DNA of 5,181 nucleotides from Methanobacterium sp. (GTDB lineage: Archaea > Methanobacteriota > Methanobacteria > Methanobacteriales > Methanobacteriaceae). Position 1 is the first letter of the stretch. The number at the start of each line of letters is the position of its first letter. Shown here in pieces: positions 1-5,181 of this stretch. Location of the stretch: the NCBI GenBank assembly GCA_003164415.1, contig PLTK01000128.1, positions 15,433 to 20,613 on the forward strand, read 5' to 3'. Under the pieces are notes generated by a model. It made no database searches, was not told the DNA's origin, and saw nothing but the letters and a program-made list of their open reading frames with translations. A program made the translations under genes and the position numbers.

Positions 1-2
1 AT

Positions 3-980
3 GTAGCAGAGAAATCTATAGGTATACTGGAGATCCTGGGTATCTCATACGATGTGAGGGTAGCATCTGCACACAGAACACATGAAAAGGTTAAAAAAAT
101 AGTAGAAGAATCTACTGCAAATGGTGTTGAAGTTTTCATAGGAATTGCTGGACTTTCAGCCCACCTTCCGGGGATAATAGCAGCTAACACGTATAAACCA
201 GTTGTGGGGGTTCCTGTATCTGTGAAACTTGGAGGGCTAGATGCACTGTTTGCAATAGTTCAAATGCCTGTTGGTGCACCTGTAGCAACGGTTGGAATAG
301 ATCGTGGGGAAAATGGTGCAATACTTGCTGCACAGATAGTGGGAATACACGATGCAGGTATCAGAACAAAACTTTCAAAGATGAGGAGAGAGTTCTTCTT
401 TAAACTAAAGAATGATGAAGAAATGCTTGCTGAAAAATTAACTGGGAAATACTATTCCAGACACTCATTTGAAGTAGATGAACTTGAAACTACAAAAGAG
501 GATGATCCTTTGGAATATGAGGATACAGGATATCCTGATGTTGCAGTTATAGCTGGAAGTTACTCTGATATAAAAATTGCAAAGAAAACAACTAAATTTC
601 TCGATAAACTTAGAATTACATACACTACTAGTGTAATATCTCCAATTAGGCATCCTAAAAAATTTGAAAATTTCATGGAAGAAACAAAGGCAGTTAAATT
701 ATACATAGCTATTTCCGGATTATCTGCCCATGTAACTGGTGCTGTTGTTGGTTTCACTGAAAAACCAGTGATAGGCGTTCCATGTAACATAAGGCTTGAG
801 GGATTAGATGCACTGCTGTCAATGGTAAACATGCCCCCTGGTGTGCCAGTTGCTACACTTGGGATAGATTCTGGGGGTAATGCAGCTATACTTGCAGCGG
901 AAATGCTGGGAATAGGCTATGCAAATATAAAACAGGAATTGTTAGATTTTAAAAGAAATATGAACTGTCCGGGCAATTAA
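3..980 (+). CDS. purE: PurE-type AIR carboxylase, tandem two-domain form (5'-partial)
   Basis: This is the phosphoribosylaminoimidazole (AIR) carboxylase family of de novo purine synthesis, a cytosolic enzyme that makes CAIR from AIR or N5-CAIR. The reading frame is open from base 3, and the 17 residues before the GTG at 54 (ending ILGISYD) match the family, so that GTG is an internal Val. The gene enters from the left and lacks only about 10-20 N-terminal residues, including the first GSxSD loop. Two PurE domains are present. The first carries SAHRTH (66-83) and GLSAHLPG; an acidic linker follows (about 410-530). The second starts near 534 with PDVAVIAGSYSD and repeats GLSAH, GLDAL and PVATLGID. 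In the second domain SAHRT has become SPIRH and HLPG has become HVTG, so it has probably lost catalysis. Ordinary PurE is about 160 residues. No purK is seen here, so direct use of CO2 on AIR is possible but not shown. Family assignment is sure; class and second-domain role are inferred. Confidence 0.93.
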   Translation, partial: VAEKSIGILEILGISYDVRVASAHRTHEKVKKIVEESTANGVEVFIGIAGLSAHLPGIIAANTYKPVVGVPVSVKLGGLDALFAIVQMPVGAPVATVGIDRGENGAILAAQIVGIHDAGIRTKLSKMRREFFFKLKNDEEMLAEKLTGKYYSRHSFEVDELETTKEDDPLEYEDTGYPDVAVIAGSYSDIKIAKKTTKFLDKLRITYTTSVISPIRHPKKFENFMEETKAVKLYIAISGLSAHVTGAVVGFTEKPVIGVPCNIRLEGLDALLSMVNMPPGVPVATLGIDSGGNAAILAAEMLGIGYANIKQELLDFKRNMNCPGN

Positions 981-1001
981 ATCAAACATAATCACGATAC
1001 A

Positions 1002-1130
1002 ATGAAAAAAGATAATAAAAACAATGAAAATCGGTGTGAAGTAAGTGGATGTGGATGTAATGTTAACTACTTAATTCTAGGAGTGGCAGTAATATTCATT
1101 GTAATGATAGTTGCATCTACCATAAAGTAG
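1002..1130 (+). CDS. Small hypothetical protein, 42 aa, Cys cluster plus one transmembrane helix
   Basis: I do not recognise this protein. The frame ATG 1002 to TAG 1128-1130 encodes a polar, Lys/Asn-rich N-terminus (residues 1-11) and then a cysteine cluster C-x4-C-x-C (C12, C17, C19, around SGCGCN). A continuous hydrophobic stretch of about 18 residues (Y23 to about A39, rich in Ile, Val and Leu) follows, and it ends in a single Lys. This layout suggests a one-pass membrane protein with the Cys cluster beside the membrane, possibly able to bind a metal. It lies 21 bases after purE and 61 bases before the UbiD gene on the same strand, so it could share a transcript with them. It has no convincing Shine-Dalgarno site and no clear promoter, which is the main weakness. 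The order polar head, Cys motif and helix, closed at once by a stop, is unlikely in random AT-rich spacer. Function is unknown. Confidence 0.55.
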   Translation: MKKDNKNNENRCEVSGCGCNVNYLILGVAVIFIVMIVASTIK

Positions 1131-1178
1131 GCCCTGATACTATTGGACAAATCAGCTTGTGAGATAATTATTTATTAT

Positions 1179-1182
1179 GGAG
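1179..1182 (+). promoter_or_regulatory. Ribosome binding site of the UbiD-family gene
   Basis: GGAG (continuing as GGAGTTGA) lies nine bases before the ATG at 1192 and fits the archaeal 16S rRNA 3' end. It supports ATG 1192 as the start. An ATG at 1177 overlaps this site in another frame and stops after four codons, so it is not a competing gene start. Confidence 0.6.
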
Positions 1183-1191
1183 TTGAATTAG

Positions 1192-2478
1192 ATGAGAGAA
1201 TTTTTAAAAACCCTTGAAAATGATTTTACGGTTATAACTATTGATGAGAAAATATCAACCAAATATGAAGTTTCTAAAATATTAAAGGAACATAATAATG
1301 AAGTTGTAATCTTTAACAACATTAAAGAAAGTGATATGAGTATAATTTCGGGTATTTGTAACACAAGGGAAAAAATAGCACGTTCCATATCTTCAACAGT
1401 GCCTGAAATCACATCAAGGATAATTCAGGCTACAGAAAATCCAACAAGGATTGAGAAGATAGAGACAACTCAAAAATCTTTTAAAACTTCCATGAAGGCA
1501 GATCTTACTAAACTGCCGGTTCCAACCTTCTACAAAAAAGATGGAGGGGCCTATTTGACTGCAGGGGTAATAATAGCGAAGGATCCTGAAACAGGGGTCA
1601 GAAATGCTTCAATACATAGGATGCTTGTTAAAGGTAAAGACAGTTTAGGAGTTAGGATCGTCCCAAGAAACCTCTACACTTACTATAAAAAAGCTGAAGA
1701 ATTGGATGAACCGCTAGAAATTGCAATTGCAATAGGAATGAATCCTGCAACACTTCTTGCTTCATGTACATCGATACCAATTACAGCGGATGAACTTGAG
1801 GTTGCTAATTCTTTCCACAATGGGGAAATGAAGCTGATTCAATGCGATACCGTCGATCTCGAAGTCCCCGATTGTGAAATACTCCTTGAAGGTCAGATAA
1901 TTCCTCATGAAAGAGATTCTGAGGGTCCTTTTGTTGATTTAACCGATACTTATGATGTTATAAGGCAGGAACCTGTAATAAAGGTCGAAAAGATGCACTA
2001 TAAAAATAAACCACTTTATCATGCTATAATGCCTGCAGGAAACGAACATAAACTGCTACAAGGTTTGCCTCAAGAACCAAGAATATATAAGGCGGTTCAA
2101 AATACGGTTCCAACGGTAAAAAATGTAGTTTTAACAGAAGGAGGTTGTTGTTGGCTCCATGCAGCAATTTCAATTCAAAAACAGACACCAGGTGATGGAA
2201 AAAATGTTATTATGGCGGCTCTTGCAGCACATCCTTCATTAAAACATTGTGTGGTTGTTGATGAAGATATAGATATTTTCAATGGCGACGATATTGAATA
2301 TGCTATTGCAACACGAGTTAAAGGAGATGAAGATATTCTAATCGTACCCGGGGCCAGGGGATCATCACTCGATCCACGTGCAACTCCTGTTGGAACAACA
2401 ACAAAAGTAGGTGTTGATGCAACCAAATTATTAGATAAAAAAGAGAAATTTGAAAGGGTCAGTAAAACCCTAGATTAA
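1192..2478 (+). CDS. UbiD-family decarboxylase, probable anhydromevalonate phosphate decarboxylase
   Basis: This 428-residue protein belongs to the UbiD family, cytosolic decarboxylases that use prenylated FMN. Archaeal members of this short type act in the modified mevalonate pathway, converting trans-anhydromevalonate 5-phosphate to isopentenyl phosphate. That role is inferred from the family and the likely host. Visible motifs are the cofactor/metal signature NASIHR (138-143, like N168-S170-R173 of fungal Fdc1), EGPFVD (244-249, like the E277/E282 acid pair but with Asp second), TEGGCCW (315-321), GDGKN (334-338) and the C-terminal GARGSSLDPRA (387-397) with TTKVGVDAT. E201 is the likely metal-binding Glu. 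Where Fdc1 has metal ligand His191, the local sequence here reads RNLY (159-162), so Asn160 may replace His. The MREFLK start has a good ribosome binding site and the length is full. The prFMN-making UbiX and the upstream dehydratase are not in the window. Another UbiD substrate cannot be excluded. Confidence 0.93.
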   Translation: MREFLKTLENDFTVITIDEKISTKYEVSKILKEHNNEVVIFNNIKESDMSIISGICNTREKIARSISSTVPEITSRIIQATENPTRIEKIETTQKSFKTSMKADLTKLPVPTFYKKDGGAYLTAGVIIAKDPETGVRNASIHRMLVKGKDSLGVRIVPRNLYTYYKKAEELDEPLEIAIAIGMNPATLLASCTSIPITADELEVANSFHNGEMKLIQCDTVDLEVPDCEILLEGQIIPHERDSEGPFVDLTDTYDVIRQEPVIKVEKMHYKNKPLYHAIMPAGNEHKLLQGLPQEPRIYKAVQNTVPTVKNVVLTEGGCCWLHAAISIQKQTPGDGKNVIMAALAAHPSLKHCVVVDEDIDIFNGDDIEYAIATRVKGDEDILIVPGARGSSLDPRATPVGTTTKVGVDATKLLDKKEKFERVSKTLD

Positions 2479-2496
2479 ATTAATTTCTCAATTATC

Positions 2497-2511
2497 TTAT
2501 TTTAAAAATAA
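2497..2511. terminator. AT palindrome between convergent genes, possible bidirectional terminator
   Basis: The 48 bases between the two convergent stop codons hold a perfect inverted repeat: ttatttt, one central base, aaaataa. It gives a T4 run on the plus strand and a T5 run on the minus strand. Archaeal transcription commonly ends at short T-runs, so the element could stop both the UbiD transcript and the amrS transcript. With no GC stem it is not a bacterial-type terminator. In AT-rich spacer it could also arise by chance. Confidence 0.35.
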
Positions 2512-2526
2512 TAGCTGGGACTCAAA

Positions 2527-3534
2527 TCATACGATTATATCTGCTTTAGTTCCACATTTTGGACATTTTTTATTCGTTTTAATATTATCTGCCATAATCT
2601 GATACCCATCTCGTTCAACGAGGACTTCTCCACAGTTGTGGCAGTAAGTGTTTTCTCCTGTACTAGAAGGTACATTTCCAATGTAAACATATTTCATGCC
2701 AGCTTCCTTAGCAATTCTATATGCTTTCTCAAGATCTGCAACTGCTGTGGGTGGTACATTTTTCAATTCATAATATGGGAAAAATCTTGTAAAGTGCAAT
2801 GGCACATCGACACCAACCTCTTCTACCATAAATTTTACAAGGGATTCTATATTCTTCTCAGAGTCATTATAACCTGGTATCATCAAATTGGTAATTTCAA
2901 GATGTATCTTTTTATCGTAGATTCGTTTAATGTTGTCAAGAACTGGTTGCATTCTTGCATCGCAGAGTTCTTTGTAGAATTGTTCTGAAATCCCTTTTAG
3001 ATCAACATTAGCAGCATCAAGATATGGGCCTATCATATCAAGTGATTCTTTGGTCATATACCCATTAGTTACATAGATGCTTTTTAAACCGTTATCCTTT
3101 GCAAGTTTAGCAGAATCAATTGTATACTCCAACCACATGGTTGGCTCGTTGTATGTCCATGCAATTGATTTACATTTATATTCTTCTGCAAGTTTTACAG
3201 CATCTTCGGGCAATATTTCACGTAGGGAAACCTCATCCAGTTCCGCTTGTGATATGTTCCAGTTCTGGCAGTGTTTACATCGGAAGTTACACCCAACAGA
3301 TCCTAGGGATAGAACAGTTGAACCGGGATAAAAATTGAATAAAGGTTTCTTTTCTATTGGATCTACTGCTACTGAAGATGCAGCCGCATAGTTCAATGTG
3401 TAAAGTTTTCCATCGATATTCTCACGCATATCACAAAATCCTTTTTTATGATCTGAGATTACACATCTTCTTTCACATACCTTACAATTCAATGAGTTAC
3501 CTAATTTGTCGTATAAAATAGCTTCTTTTTTCAA
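2527..3534 (-). CDS. amrS: AmmeMemoRadiSam system radical SAM enzyme
   Basis: This radical SAM protein of the COG1180 type resembles pyruvate formate-lyase activase and is usually found with the AMMECR1 and MEMO proteins; neither partner is in the window. Its exact reaction is not evident from the sequence. Numbered from the chosen TTG, it shows an N-terminal cysteine set C17-x2-C-x3-C-x9-C34, then VAVDPIEKKPL, then the radical SAM 4Fe-4S motif C82-x3-C-x2-C89 (CNFRCKHCQNW). TYNEP and VDLKG are further family motifs. A C-terminal zinc-ribbon-like pair follows, C298-x2-C and C324-x2-C. No ATG exists before residue 36. TTG at 3534 gives MKKEAILYDKL, which resembles relatives, and has GGTG six bases upstream; TTG 3546 or GTG 3543 would add four or three residues but have no such site. 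The gene is on the same strand as thiL, 80 bases after it, with a TATA box in the gap. Family is near certain; start is likely. Confidence 0.92.
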   Translation of the reverse strand: MKKEAILYDKLGNSLNCKVCERRCVISDHKKGFCDMRENIDGKLYTLNYAAASSVAVDPIEKKPLFNFYPGSTVLSLGSVGCNFRCKHCQNWNISQAELDEVSLREILPEDAVKLAEEYKCKSIAWTYNEPTMWLEYTIDSAKLAKDNGLKSIYVTNGYMTKESLDMIGPYLDAANVDLKGISEQFYKELCDARMQPVLDNIKRIYDKKIHLEITNLMIPGYNDSEKNIESLVKFMVEEVGVDVPLHFTRFFPYYELKNVPPTAVADLEKAYRIAKEAGMKYVYIGNVPSSTGENTYCHNCGEVLVERDGYQIMADNIKTNKKCPKCGTKADIIV

Positions 3535-3541
3535 TTTTAAC

Positions 3542-3545
3542 ACCA
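3542..3545 (-). promoter_or_regulatory. Ribosome binding site that decides the amrS TTG start
   Basis: Read on the minus strand, GGTG sits six bases before the TTG at 3534. The upstream in-frame candidates, TTG 3546 and GTG 3543, contain or overlap this site and have nothing similar before them. This favours the 335-residue product. Confidence 0.5.
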
Positions 3546-3571
3546 AAATCGTTCATTTTTAGATAGAACTC

Positions 3572-3580
3572 TATTTATAA
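3572..3580 (-). promoter_or_regulatory. Archaeal TATA-box promoter for amrS
   Basis: The minus strand reads TTATAAATA here, preceded by an A-rich stretch (GAAATA and a run of seven A) that could act as the TFB recognition element. Archaeal transcription usually starts about 25 bases downstream of the box centre, here near 3550. That gives a leader of about 15 bases holding the GGTG site before TTG 3534, so box, ribosome site and start codon agree. It suggests amrS is transcribed on its own, with possible read-through from thiL. Confidence 0.6.
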
Positions 3581-3614
3581 TATTTCTATTAATTTTTTTA
3601 TGAATATTTATGTG

Positions 3615-4649
3615 TCACTTTAAGTGGTCATAACCCTTTGGTGTTAATATATTTGTATTCCCTTCCTTATCTACCATCTTGATCATTCCAGATGAATCAA
3701 TGGATCCGATTTTGTAGAGGTTAATTTTGGATTTTAGATCTAGAAAAAGATCGGGTTTAACACTGAAAACAAGTTCGAAATCTTCCCCATATGCAAGGGC
3801 CATTTCTAATGGATCATCTTCAGATATATTGGCTATATCAAAGACAGATTTTGGTATGGGAAGATCTTCTTGATTTAATACTATTCCAATACCCTCTTCA
3901 CATGCATTAATCATCTCACCCAACTCACTTAGAAGACCATCAGTTATATCCGTAGCAGAAGTTACTGAACCAGAATTTGCCAATATAATCCCAATATCCA
4001 GTTTAGCTTCAGGTTGGAGGGCGTGTTTAATTACCATATCTCTAGTATCTGTATTAAGATTATCAAATTTATGTGATGCATCTATTAAAACTTTAAATCC
4101 TGCAGCTGCTAGTCCAAGTGGTCCTGTAACAGCTAAAATATCTCCTGGACGTGCTCCATGTCTCATCAGGACATCTTCTTTTTTCACGATACCCAAACAT
4201 GTACCACAAAGTGTTAATTCCTTCGCTTCATTGGTATCGCCACCTATTAATGACATATTGTACTTTTTACATGCATTCAGTATTCCATCAATTATTTGAT
4301 CAAATTCTGATAACTTCATGTTCCGGGGTAGGCCCATTGAGATCAGTATACCTATTGCTTCAGCACCCATGGCAGCTAAATCGCTCACATTTACAGCTAC
4401 TACCTTTTGACCGATCTGATATGGACTCATTTCATTAGGAAAATGTGTGTATGCCATTAACATGTCGGAACATGTTACTAAATAATTTTTTCCAATATCA
4501 ATAAGAGCTGCATCGTCAGAAAAGCTTTTAATTGAAAGTTCATCTAAAAAAAGAGAATTGATCCCGGGATTTTGACTTTTTGATAAAAGTCTTTTTATTA
4601 GGTTTTTTTCCCCGAGATCAGAAACTTTATCTATGTTAGAGGGCATCAT
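3615..4649 (-). CDS. thiL: Thiamine-monophosphate kinase
   Basis: ThiL phosphorylates thiamine monophosphate with ATP to give the cofactor thiamine diphosphate, in the cytosol. The 344 residues show the PurM/AIRS-like fold: SDDAAL (44-49), SDMLM then THF (61-70), NVSDLAAMGAE (87-97), GGDTN (136-140), a GPLGLAAAG glycine loop (176-184), DITDGL (234-239, the usual DISDGL), YGEDFELVFS (287-296) and the C-terminal GYDH (339-342). The Asp residues of DD, NVSD, GGDT and DITD are the expected Mg-ATP ligands, and length is normal for the family (E. coli 325). The start lies inside the end of cfbA, a 14-base overlap that indicates translational coupling. Two adjacent ATGs occur (4649 and 4646); an AGGG at 4653-4656 is better spaced (six bases) for the second, so the first Met may not be used. 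SDMLMAYTHF differs from the more usual TDMLVEGVHF but keeps the His. No T-run terminator follows the stop. Confidence 0.94.
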   Translation of the reverse strand: MMPSNIDKVSDLGEKNLIKRLLSKSQNPGINSLFLDELSIKSFSDDAALIDIGKNYLVTCSDMLMAYTHFPNEMSPYQIGQKVVAVNVSDLAAMGAEAIGILISMGLPRNMKLSEFDQIIDGILNACKKYNMSLIGGDTNEAKELTLCGTCLGIVKKEDVLMRHGARPGDILAVTGPLGLAAAGFKVLIDASHKFDNLNTDTRDMVIKHALQPEAKLDIGIILANSGSVTSATDITDGLLSELGEMINACEEGIGIVLNQEDLPIPKSVFDIANISEDDPLEMALAYGEDFELVFSVKPDLFLDLKSKINLYKIGSIDSSGMIKMVDKEGNTNILTPKGYDHLK

Positions 4650-5085
4650 TAACCCTGTCGTTTATTATGGCTGCGATCCTTCTATCAGCGCCTAAAGGTT
4701 CTGTGTAGATAATCTCACCTTTAAAATCAATTTTAACTTCATTTTCATCTTCATGGCTGTGCCCATGACTGTGGTTGTGTTCACCATCTCCGTGTCCATT
4801 GTTGAGTCCCAGAATTCTTGGTATATCTTCTGTTGTATGGACACCGTGGGCGAGGAAAACTGGTGTTACAATGATTGTTTCGGCACCCTGTTGTGCAAGA
4901 CTATTAATTGCCTCGGGTATAGATGGTTTTGACATGTTCATAAAACCTACTGCAACAAGACGGCCTTCATCTTCCCGGTACATGTCAGCAATCTGACTCA
5001 CAACATCTTTTCCATAGGGTAATCGGCTTCCATGTCCAACTAACAACACACCAATCTTAGTTTTTGAGCTTGAATTTGTATCCAT
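4636..5085 (-). CDS. cfbA: Sirohydrochlorin nickel/cobalt chelatase, small class II type with His-rich loop
   Basis: CfbA (CbiX-small) inserts Ni2+ into sirohydrochlorin as the first dedicated step of coenzyme F430 synthesis in methanogens, and in vitro also Co2+ for the B12 route. At 149 residues it is the single-domain form, which acts as a homodimer in known members. Catalytic metal-binding histidines are visible: H18 in VGHGSR (16-21) and H80 in LAHGVHTTEDIP (78-89), with H83 close by. The C-terminal GADRR is also typical. Between the core halves lies a loop with six His in 14 residues (98-111, HGDGEHNHSHGHSH), probably a flexible metal-collecting segment. The ATG at 5085 has a near-perfect ribosome site (GGAGTGAT, 5091-5098), which fixes the start even though residues 1-9 are a polar extension overlapping the upstream gene by 29 bases. 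Its 3' end overlaps thiL. Family is sure; nickel over cobalt is inferred from the methanogen setting. Confidence 0.93.
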   Translation of the reverse strand: MDTNSSSKTKIGVLLVGHGSRLPYGKDVVSQIADMYREDEGRLVAVGFMNMSKPSIPEAINSLAQQGAETIIVTPVFLAHGVHTTEDIPRILGLNNGHGDGEHNHSHGHSHEDENEVKIDFKGEIIYTEPLGADRRIAAIINDRVNDAL

Positions 5086-5181
5086 ATGATATCACTCCGG
5101 CTTCGCCTTCTTCTTTGATTTTTCTAAATACCATCTCTACATCGTCGCCTATTTCTACCATGTCAGGATCACAGTCTACGA
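5057..5181 (-). CDS. C-terminal end of a DUF35-like Zn-ribbon/OB-fold protein (partial)
   Basis: Only the last 40 residues are in the window. The minus-strand frame is open from the right edge (first full codon at 5179) to TAA at 5057-5059; the other two frames stop within the first few codons. The sequence, with DMVEIGDDVEMVF, then an acidic KIKEEGE turn and a final ISYGYKFKL, has the pattern of the C-terminal OB-fold strands of DUF35 proteins. These small acyl-CoA-associated proteins bridge acetoacetyl-CoA thiolase and HMG-CoA synthase in archaeal mevalonate synthesis. If this is that protein, thiolase and synthase genes may lie further right, off the window; other DUF35 paralogs exist. The diagnostic zinc-ribbon cysteines would be in the missing part. 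Its end overlaps cfbA by 29 bases in another frame, so it belongs to the same operon. Confidence 0.7.
   Translation of the reverse strand, partial: VDCDPDMVEIGDDVEMVFRKIKEEGEAGVISYGYKFKLKN
5091..5098 (-). promoter_or_regulatory. Strong Shine-Dalgarno site of cfbA inside the upstream gene
   Basis: On the minus strand GGAGTGAT, differing from the ideal GGAGGTGAT by one missing G, lies five bases before the cfbA ATG. It is within the last codons of the upstream OB-fold gene, so cfbA translation is likely coupled to or reinitiated within that message. Confidence 0.75.

Noticed and set aside
54..56. GTG at 54 as the start of purE
   Set aside because: The frame is open to base 3 and the residues before it match the PurE N-terminal helix; starting here would remove essential structure. 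The gene is cut by the window edge.
920..932. TATA-like AAATATAAAA near the end of purE as a promoter for the small ORF
   Set aside because: It lies inside coding sequence and such AT-rich strings are common here; the implied leader of about 50 bases has no ribosome site to support it.
1131..1191. Promoter for the UbiD gene in the 61-base gap
   Set aside because: ATTATTTATTA near 1166-1176 is TATA-like, but it is too close to the ATG to give a leader containing the GGAG site, so I do not call it. Transcription from further upstream is as likely.
2175..2426. Minus-strand open frame inside the UbiD gene
   Set aside because: It lies wholly inside a well-conserved gene on the other strand, resembles no known protein, and its residues reflect antisense reading of the UbiD C-terminal motifs.
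2638..3338. Plus-strand open frames opposite amrS
   Set aside because: They are antisense to conserved radical SAM motifs, have no convincing ribosome sites and resemble no known family.
4151..4996. Plus-strand open frames opposite thiL and cfbA
   Set aside because: They mirror conserved coding sequence; the Cys/Pro-rich and His-rich composition comes from reading the opposite strand.
1..5181. CRISPR array, tRNA or rRNA gene, insertion sequence, riboswitch or defence system
   Set aside because: No spaced direct repeats, cloverleaf-like sequence, terminal inverted repeats, transposase or integrase motifs were seen. Nearly all bases are explained by conserved housekeeping genes; in particular no thiamine-riboswitch-like element precedes thiL, which starts inside cfbA.

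Overview
The window is AT-rich, gene-dense archaeal DNA, most likely from a methanogen of the order Methanobacteriales (a Methanobacterium-like genome). Four things point there: a class II chelatase of the CfbA type (coenzyme F430 pathway), a short archaeal UbiD-family decarboxylase, an archaeal-type ThiL, and a tandem two-domain PurE. Shine-Dalgarno sites of the GGAG/GGTG type and a TATA-box promoter also fit. The assignment comes from recognising families and was not tested by a search.

Left half, plus strand. A PurE-type AIR carboxylase, cut by the left edge and open from base 3, runs to 980. A 42-codon ORF at 1002-1130 follows; it would encode a small protein with a cysteine cluster and one transmembrane helix. 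Next is a complete UbiD-family decarboxylase (1192-2478), probably anhydromevalonate phosphate decarboxylase of the archaeal mevalonate pathway. This plus-strand group meets the minus-strand group in a 48-base convergent gap that contains a perfect AT palindrome, a possible two-way terminator.

Right half, minus strand, read from right to left. First comes the C-terminus of a DUF35-like Zn-ribbon/OB-fold protein, cut by the right edge. It overlaps cfbA (sirohydrochlorin nickel/cobalt chelatase) by 29 bases. cfbA in turn overlaps thiL (thiamine-monophosphate kinase) by 14 bases, so these three look like one translationally coupled operon. After an 80-base gap with a good TATA box comes amrS (AmmeMemoRadiSam radical SAM enzyme), which probably has its own promoter and a TTG start.

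The genes serve mostly separate housekeeping pathways: purines, isoprenoid lipids, tetrapyrrole metal insertion and thiamine. One link is possible: DUF35 proteins bridge thiolase and HMG-CoA synthase early in the archaeal mevalonate pathway, and the UbiD enzyme probably acts late in the same pathway. They lie on opposite strands, so this is only suggestive. I see no mobile element, CRISPR array, RNA gene or defence-like system. The points most worth a second look are the degenerate second PurE domain, the small membrane ORF, the Asn at a usual UbiD metal-ligand position, and the poorly characterised radical SAM enzyme.
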